Of a stretch of 17,173 bases of DNA, positions 13,042-17,173 are shown piece after piece; position 1 is the first letter of the stretch, and the number at the start of each line of letters is the position of its first letter. Origin of the DNA: Bacteroidales bacterium UBA3630. Its GTDB lineage: Bacteria; Bacteroidota; Bacteroidia; Bacteroidales; P3. The notes under the pieces were generated by a model. It was given only the letters and a program-made list of their open reading frames with translations, searched no databases and was not told the DNA's origin. The position numbers and the translations under genes are program-made. The DNA lies in assembly GCA_002373995.1 (NCBI GenBank), contig DFLB01000030.1, positions 1 through 17,173 on the forward strand, in the 5' to 3' direction.

Positions 13042-14817
13042 GTGGATATAATCAACATATTGCCCGATAGCGTAGCCAACCAGATAGCTGCCGGCGAGGT
13101 GGTGGACCGTCCAGCCGGCGCCGTCAAGGAGCTGTTAGAGAACGCCATGGATGCCGGGGCTACGCAGATAGACCTGGTGGTGAAAGACGCGGGGCGGACG
13201 TTGATACAGGTGATAGACAACGGCAGCGGGATGAGCGACAGCGACGCGCGATTGTGCTTCGAGCGCCATGCGACGAGCAAGATACAACGTGCCGACGATC
13301 TGTTTGCCATCCACACGATGGGGTTCCGCGGCGAGGCGCTGGCGTCGATAGCAGCCATTGCGCAGGTTGAGCTACGCACGCGGCTACACGACAGCGAGTT
13401 AGGGACGACGGTGGTGATAGAAGGGTCGCACATAGTGAGTCAAGCGCCGACGGTGTGCCCGCGAGGGACGTCGGTGGCGGTGAAAAACCTCTTCTACAAC
13501 GTGCCAGCGCGCCGCAATTTCCTGAAGAGAGACAGTGTGGAGATGAGTCATATAGAGGAAGTCTTCAGACGCATCACGCTGATACACTACGACATAGCCT
13601 TCACGCTGAGTCATAACGGGCGCGTGATTTATGACCTGAAAGCCGGGTCGATGCTGCAGCGCATTGCGGGGTTGTACGGTGCGGCCTACAAGGAGAGGTT
13701 ATACGCCGTTGAGGAAGAGACGGATATGGTGAAGATACGCGGTTTTGTGAGCCGTCCGGAGTACAGCCGGCGGACACGCGGCGAGCAATATCTGTTTGTG
13801 AACGGACGCTTCATCAAACACCCAGCCCTGAGCGCGGCGGTAGAGCGGGCCTACAACGACCTGCTGCCGGAGCGGACGTACCCGAGCTACTTCATTGGGC
13901 TACAGGTGGATCCGTCGCGCATTGACGTAAACATACACCCGACGAAGACTGAAGTGAAGTTTGTAGACGAGCACGCGCTGTTTGCGATATTGAGGTCGTC
14001 GGTGAAGCGGGCGTTGGGGCAGTTCAGTCTGGCCACCGAGCTCAGCTTTGACACGCCTGAGGAGTTCAACATAGGGCCTGCGCCGAAAGACTACGTACCG
14101 CGGCAGCCCAAGATCAGCTTCAATCCGGACTACAACCCCTTCAGAGCCAGTGGTGCGCAGACGCGCATCAAGCTGGAAGAGGCCGAGGGTAATAAGACCG
14201 TTGAGTGCCGCAACGAGCTTGTTGACAGCCCTGAGAGAGAAGACCCGACGCGTCCGACGGCAGCAAGCAACACCTGCCTGCAGGTGCAGAACCGATATAT
14301 CGTCACGGCGATCAGTTCAGGGATAGCCATCATAGACCAGCAACGCGCCCACGAGCGGGTGCTCTACGACAGGCTGATACAGAGGGGCAGCCAAGCGCTC
14401 AAGCAATGCCAGACGCTGCTATTCCCTGTCAACTGCACCTTTACGGCGGCCGATGCCGAGTTGATGGAAGAATTGCTCCCGGAGCTGAAGAGCTACGGTT
14501 TTGACATTTCGGCGCTCAGCCGTACGACCTTTGTTGTCAGCGCGACGCCCGCCAGCCTGAAGGATAGCGAGTTGCAGTCCTTCTTCGAGCAACTGCTGTC
14601 AGACTACAAAGGCTCGACGATGCAGAAGTACAGCAGCCGCAGCCAGGGGCTGTGCCTCTCGCTGGCGCGGCAGATGGCTGTGAAGAGCGGCACGGTGCTG
14701 GAGCAGGAAGAGATGCACCAGTTGGTGGCCGACCTTTTTGCCTGTCCGATGGCAGAGATGTCGCCTACCGGGAAGCGGATCATCACGATAGTAAAACCCG
14801 AAGAGATAATGAGATAG
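13042..14817 (+). CDS. mutL: DNA mismatch repair protein MutL
   Basis: This 591-residue protein couples MutS recognition of mismatches to strand removal. The N-terminal GHKL ATPase has all motifs: ELLENAMDAGA with catalytic Glu30 and Asn34, DNGSGM (59-64) and GFRGEAL (94-100), then the transducer domain with HPTKTEVKF. The C-terminal dimerisation domain carries the remnant of the endonuclease motif, at residues 432-443, as DQQRAHERVLYD in place of DQHA(x)2E(x)4E. The usual second cysteine motif is not evident, and the last motif is CPMAEMSPTGK (Cys568). Start is GTG, supported by an upstream AGGAGA and by the conserved N-terminus IINILPDSVANQIAAGEVV. It lies 23 bases after the TlpA-like gene and 3 bases before the rhomboid gene, so the three probably share a transcript. 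Confidence 0.96.
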   Translation: MDIINILPDSVANQIAAGEVVDRPAGAVKELLENAMDAGATQIDLVVKDAGRTLIQVIDNGSGMSDSDARLCFERHATSKIQRADDLFAIHTMGFRGEALASIAAIAQVELRTRLHDSELGTTVVIEGSHIVSQAPTVCPRGTSVAVKNLFYNVPARRNFLKRDSVEMSHIEEVFRRITLIHYDIAFTLSHNGRVIYDLKAGSMLQRIAGLYGAAYKERLYAVEEETDMVKIRGFVSRPEYSRRTRGEQYLFVNGRFIKHPALSAAVERAYNDLLPERTYPSYFIGLQVDPSRIDVNIHPTKTEVKFVDEHALFAILRSSVKRALGQFSLATELSFDTPEEFNIGPAPKDYVPRQPKISFNPDYNPFRASGAQTRIKLEEAEGNKTVECRNELVDSPEREDPTRPTAASNTCLQVQNRYIVTAISSGIAIIDQQRAHERVLYDRLIQRGSQALKQCQTLLFPVNCTFTAADAELMEELLPELKSYGFDISALSRTTFVVSATPASLKDSELQSFFEQLLSDYKGSTMQKYSSRSQGLCLSLARQMAVKSGTVLEQEEMHQLVADLFACPMAEMSPTGKRIITIVKPEEIMR

Positions 14818-14820
14818 ACT

Positions 14821-15429
14821 ATGGCCGAATACAGACCACAAGGATACAGTATGCTGCCGCCGGCAGTGAAGCACCTGCTGATAATCAACGTGATAGTGTT
14901 CCTGCTCCAGATGGTGCTTGAGCGGATGGGGATGAACAACATCACCAGCATGTTGGCCCTGAACGCCATTGGCACCGGACGTTTCCGCTTTTGGCAAACA
15001 GTCACCTATATGTTCATGCACGGGGGCTGGGACCACCTTTTCTTCAATATGTTTGCGCTATGGATGTTTGGCAACACGATGGAAAACTATTGGGGGACAC
15101 GACGTTTTGTATTCTACTACCTTGTTTGTGGCATAGGAGCCGGACTCATCAACCTGATAGTTCCCGGGTGGGGCATCACGGTGGGGGCGTCGGGCGCAAT
15201 CTACGGACTTCTGCTGGCCTTTGGGATGACCTTTCCCAATGAATATATCTACCTCTACTTTCTAATGCCCATCAAAGCCAAATGGTTTGTCATCGGATAC
15301 GCTGTGATAGAGGTACTTGAAGGATTTTTCAGCACGGGTAACGTGGCTCATTTTGCGCACCTGGGCGGGATGCTCGTAGGGTTGCTGCTGATCCTCTACT
15401 GGCGCAAACACCCATTCTCGCGCTTCTGA
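14821..15429 (+). CDS. Rhomboid-family intramembrane serine protease
   Basis: This 202-residue inner-membrane protease cleaves transmembrane helices of client proteins. It has about six membrane segments. The catalytic pair is Ser124 in VGASGAIYG (GxSG motif) and His180 in AHFAHLGGMLVG. The helix-2 motif HGGWDHLFFNM supplies the conserved His and Asn that shape the oxyanion site. Length is that of the minimal six-helix form with no added domain. ATG follows the mutL stop after 3 bases, so translation is probably coupled to mutL. A mutL-rhomboid neighbourhood recurs in Bacteroidota as far as I recall, but no functional link is known to me. Confidence 0.93.
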   Translation: MAEYRPQGYSMLPPAVKHLLIINVIVFLLQMVLERMGMNNITSMLALNAIGTGRFRFWQTVTYMFMHGGWDHLFFNMFALWMFGNTMENYWGTRRFVFYYLVCGIGAGLINLIVPGWGITVGASGAIYGLLLAFGMTFPNEYIYLYFLMPIKAKWFVIGYAVIEVLEGFFSTGNVAHFAHLGGMLVGLLLILYWRKHPFSRF

Positions 15430-15469
15430 GCATGCATAACTATGGGCAATGGTGAGGAAAAGCCTTGTT

Positions 15470-15568
15470 GATGCTTAGCGGATGCCTACCTGATGCCTAC
15501 CTTATGCCTACCTTATGCCTACCTTATGCCTACCTTATGCCTACCTTATGCCTACCTTATGCTTAGAG
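15470..15568. repeat. Array of nine 11-base repeats TATGCCTACCT
   Basis: Nine consecutive 11-base units fill the gap between the rhomboid and valS genes. The outer units are degenerate (GATGCTTAGCG at 15470, TATGCTTAGAG at 15558). Units 2 and 3 are GATGCCTACCT, and units 4-8 are identical TATGCCTACCT. The two end units share the GCTTAG core, which suggests they are the old flanks from which the inner units expanded. An 11-base period is close to one helical turn. No reading frame of note crosses it. The remaining bases 15430-15469 and 15569-15652 show nothing further. Confidence 0.92.
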
Positions 15569-15656
15569 GGCGCATGGTAAATACTGAAAAACAGCAAGTT
15601 AGACAGAAAATATACAATACACTAATAATCAACACTTTGCATTCGTAGATACTTTT

Positions 15657-15689
15657 TTTGACGTATGTCGAGAAAATAATGTATCTTTG
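15657..15689 (+). promoter_or_regulatory. Promoter of valS
   Basis: TATCTTTG (15682-15689) is a perfect -7 box. A run of Ts ending in TTTG (15657-15660) lies 21 bases upstream as the -33 box. The predicted leader to ATG at 15715 is about 20 bases. Confidence 0.8.
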
Positions 15690-15714
15690 CAGCCCGAAAA
15701 AATATAAAAAATAA

Positions 15715-17173
15715 ATGGAATTAGCATCGAAATACGACCCTCGTGCCATCGAGGAGAAATGGTATCAATTCTGGCTTGACAAGAAACTCTTCCACTCGGA
15801 GCCCGACAATCGGGTGCCCTACACGGTGGTCATTCCGCCGCCCAACGTGACGGGTGTGCTGCACATGGGCCATATGCTCAACAACACCATCCAGGATGTG
15901 CTGGTGCGCCGTGCCCGCATGCAGGGCAAGAACGCCTGCTGGGTGCCTGGCACCGACCACGCCTCCATCGCCACCGAGGCCAAGGTCGTGAAGATGCTTG
16001 CCGAACGCGGCATCGACAAGCGGAGCCTCTCGCGCGAGGACTTCCTGAAGTACGCGTGGGAATGGAAGGAGCAGTACGGCGGCATCATCCTGAAGCAGCT
16101 CCGCAAGTTGGGCGCCAGCTGCGACTGGGACCGCACCTCGTTCACCATGGACGATGTGCGCTACGAGAGCGTGATCCGCGTATTCAACGACCTCTACAAC
16201 AAGGGGCTCATCTACCGCGGCGTGCGCATGGTCAACTGGGACCCCCAGGCCCTCACCGCCGTCAGCGACGAGGAGGTCATCTACAAGGAAAGCCACGGCA
16301 AGCTGTTCTACCTGCGCTACTATGTGGAGGGCGAGGACCGCTACATCGTGGTGGCCACCACCCGTCCCGAGACCATCATGGGCGACACCGCCGTATGCGT
16401 CCATCCCGAGGACGAGCGCTACTCTTGGCTCAAGGGCAAGCGCGTCGTCGTGCCCGGCGTGGGCCGCGTGGTGCCCATCATCATGGACGAGTATGTGGAC
16501 CGCGAGTTCGGCACCGGCGCCCTGAAGATCACCCCCGCCCACGACATCAACGACTACAACCTGGGCATGAAGTACAACCTCGAGAGCATCGACATTTTCA
16601 ACGACAACGGAACGCTGAATGAGCATGGCGGCAAGTATGCCGGCATGGACCGCTTCGCTTGCCGCAAGCAGATCGTCAAGGACCTCGAGGAGGCCGGCCT
16701 GATAGAGAAGATCGAGGACTATACCAACAAGGTGGGCCACTCGGAGCGCACCGACGCCGTCATCGAGCCCAAGCTCAGCGCCCAATGGTTCCTCAAGATG
16801 GAGGGCCTCGCCAAGCGCGCCCTCGAGGTGGTGGAGGACGACACCATCCGCTTCCACCCCGCCAAGTTCAAGAACACCTACCGCCACTGGCTGGAGAACA
16901 TCAAGGACTGGTGCATCAGCCGCCAGCTCTGGTGGGGCCACCGCATACCGGCCTGGTACCTCGAGAAGGACGGCCGCGTGGAGACCATCGTGGCCCTGAA
17001 CGAAGAGGAAGCCCGCAAGGTGGCCGCCGAGCGGTACGGCTACACCGGCGCCCTACGTCAGGACGAGGACGTGCTCGACACATGGTTCTCCTCATGGCTC
17101 TGGCCTATCTCGCTCTTCGACGGCATCCGCAACCCCGGCAACCCCGAAATCAAGTACTACTACCCCACCGCCG
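15715..17173 (+). CDS. valS: Valyl-tRNA synthetase (5' part, runs off the window)
   Basis: The visible 486 codons are open to the window end and match class I valyl-tRNA synthetase, which attaches valine to tRNA-Val in the cytoplasm. The HIGH-type signature is HMGH (residues 50-53) in PPPNVTGVLHMGHMLN, followed by WVPGTDHASIATE. The CP1 editing domain shows WDPQALTAVSDEEV and TTRPETIMGDTAV, which clear mis-charged threonine. DTWFSSWLWP near the end belongs to the returning catalytic core. The KMSKS loop, anticodon-binding and C-terminal coiled-coil parts lie beyond the window. The start ATG gives MELASKYDPRAIEEKWYQFW, the expected N-terminus. It has its own promoter and follows the 11-base repeat array. 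Confidence 0.97.
   Translation, partial: MELASKYDPRAIEEKWYQFWLDKKLFHSEPDNRVPYTVVIPPPNVTGVLHMGHMLNNTIQDVLVRRARMQGKNACWVPGTDHASIATEAKVVKMLAERGIDKRSLSREDFLKYAWEWKEQYGGIILKQLRKLGASCDWDRTSFTMDDVRYESVIRVFNDLYNKGLIYRGVRMVNWDPQALTAVSDEEVIYKESHGKLFYLRYYVEGEDRYIVVATTRPETIMGDTAVCVHPEDERYSWLKGKRVVVPGVGRVVPIIMDEYVDREFGTGALKITPAHDINDYNLGMKYNLESIDIFNDNGTLNEHGGKYAGMDRFACRKQIVKDLEEAGLIEKIEDYTNKVGHSERTDAVIEPKLSAQWFLKMEGLAKRALEVVEDDTIRFHPAKFKNTYRHWLENIKDWCISRQLWWGHRIPAWYLEKDGRVETIVALNEEEARKVAAERYGYTGALRQDEDVLDTWFSSWLWPISLFDGIRNPGNPEIKYYYPTA

Noticed and set aside
15470..15568. CRISPR array
   Set aside because: Units are 11 bases and contiguous without spacers, and no cas genes are near.
15721..16941. Long minus-strand reading frame of 406 codons rich in Val, Leu, Ala and His
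   Set aside because: It is the antisense shadow of valS, whose + frame has clear synthetase motifs. The antisense composition is typical of mirror translation of GC-rich codons.

Overview
The window looks like a chromosomal segment from a member of the Bacteroidota, most likely order Bacteroidales. The clearest sign is the promoter style: TAnnTTTG -7 boxes with a TTTG-like box 19-21 bases upstream recur ahead of genes (2265, 2882, 3873, 6125, 15682). The gene content agrees: many lipoproteins, a TlpA-like protein with a DUF4369-like N-terminus, mutL next to a rhomboid protease, and long stretches with weak or no Shine-Dalgarno sequences. I do not assign a genus.

Layout. At 1-510 there is a gene-poor region with promoters facing both ways and a remarkable 63-base hairpin built from 9-base repeats in the leader of bcp. 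At 512-1629, bcp (thiol peroxidase) and a TM1586-like nitroreductase overlap by 4 bases on the + strand. At 1673-3473 three separate minus-strand genes follow: a Cys-rich lipoprotein, an AlaX-type Ala-tRNA editing protein and a small lipocalin-like envelope protein. At 3918-5975 is a lipid-anchored M13 metallopeptidase, followed by a heptamer repeat array and a strong hairpin whose right arm carries the -33 box of the next promoter.

At 6125-11506 is the most unusual region. One strong promoter, a roughly 320-base leader with predicted stem-loops, three tandem related lipoproteins and an outer-membrane beta-barrel end at a textbook terminator. The three lipoproteins share a residue pattern just after the lipid-anchoring cysteine (Cys-x-Lys-acidic, then RGG and acidic residues). 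The first two share about 250 residues of N-terminal domain but have different C-terminal modules. Low-GC C-terminal modules in the first and third suggest module exchange. The third is split by a one-base frameshift at an A5 run. I read the block as a surface-protein locus of unknown function; this is the best candidate here for something undescribed.

At 11552-15429 a TlpA-like thioredoxin-fold protein, mutL and a rhomboid protease lie tightly spaced and probably form one operon. At 15470-15568 there is an array of 11-base repeats, followed by a promoter and valS (valyl-tRNA synthetase), which runs off the window end. Three odd-length short tandem repeats (7, 9 and 11 bases), each in a gene border, are a notable trait of this genome.
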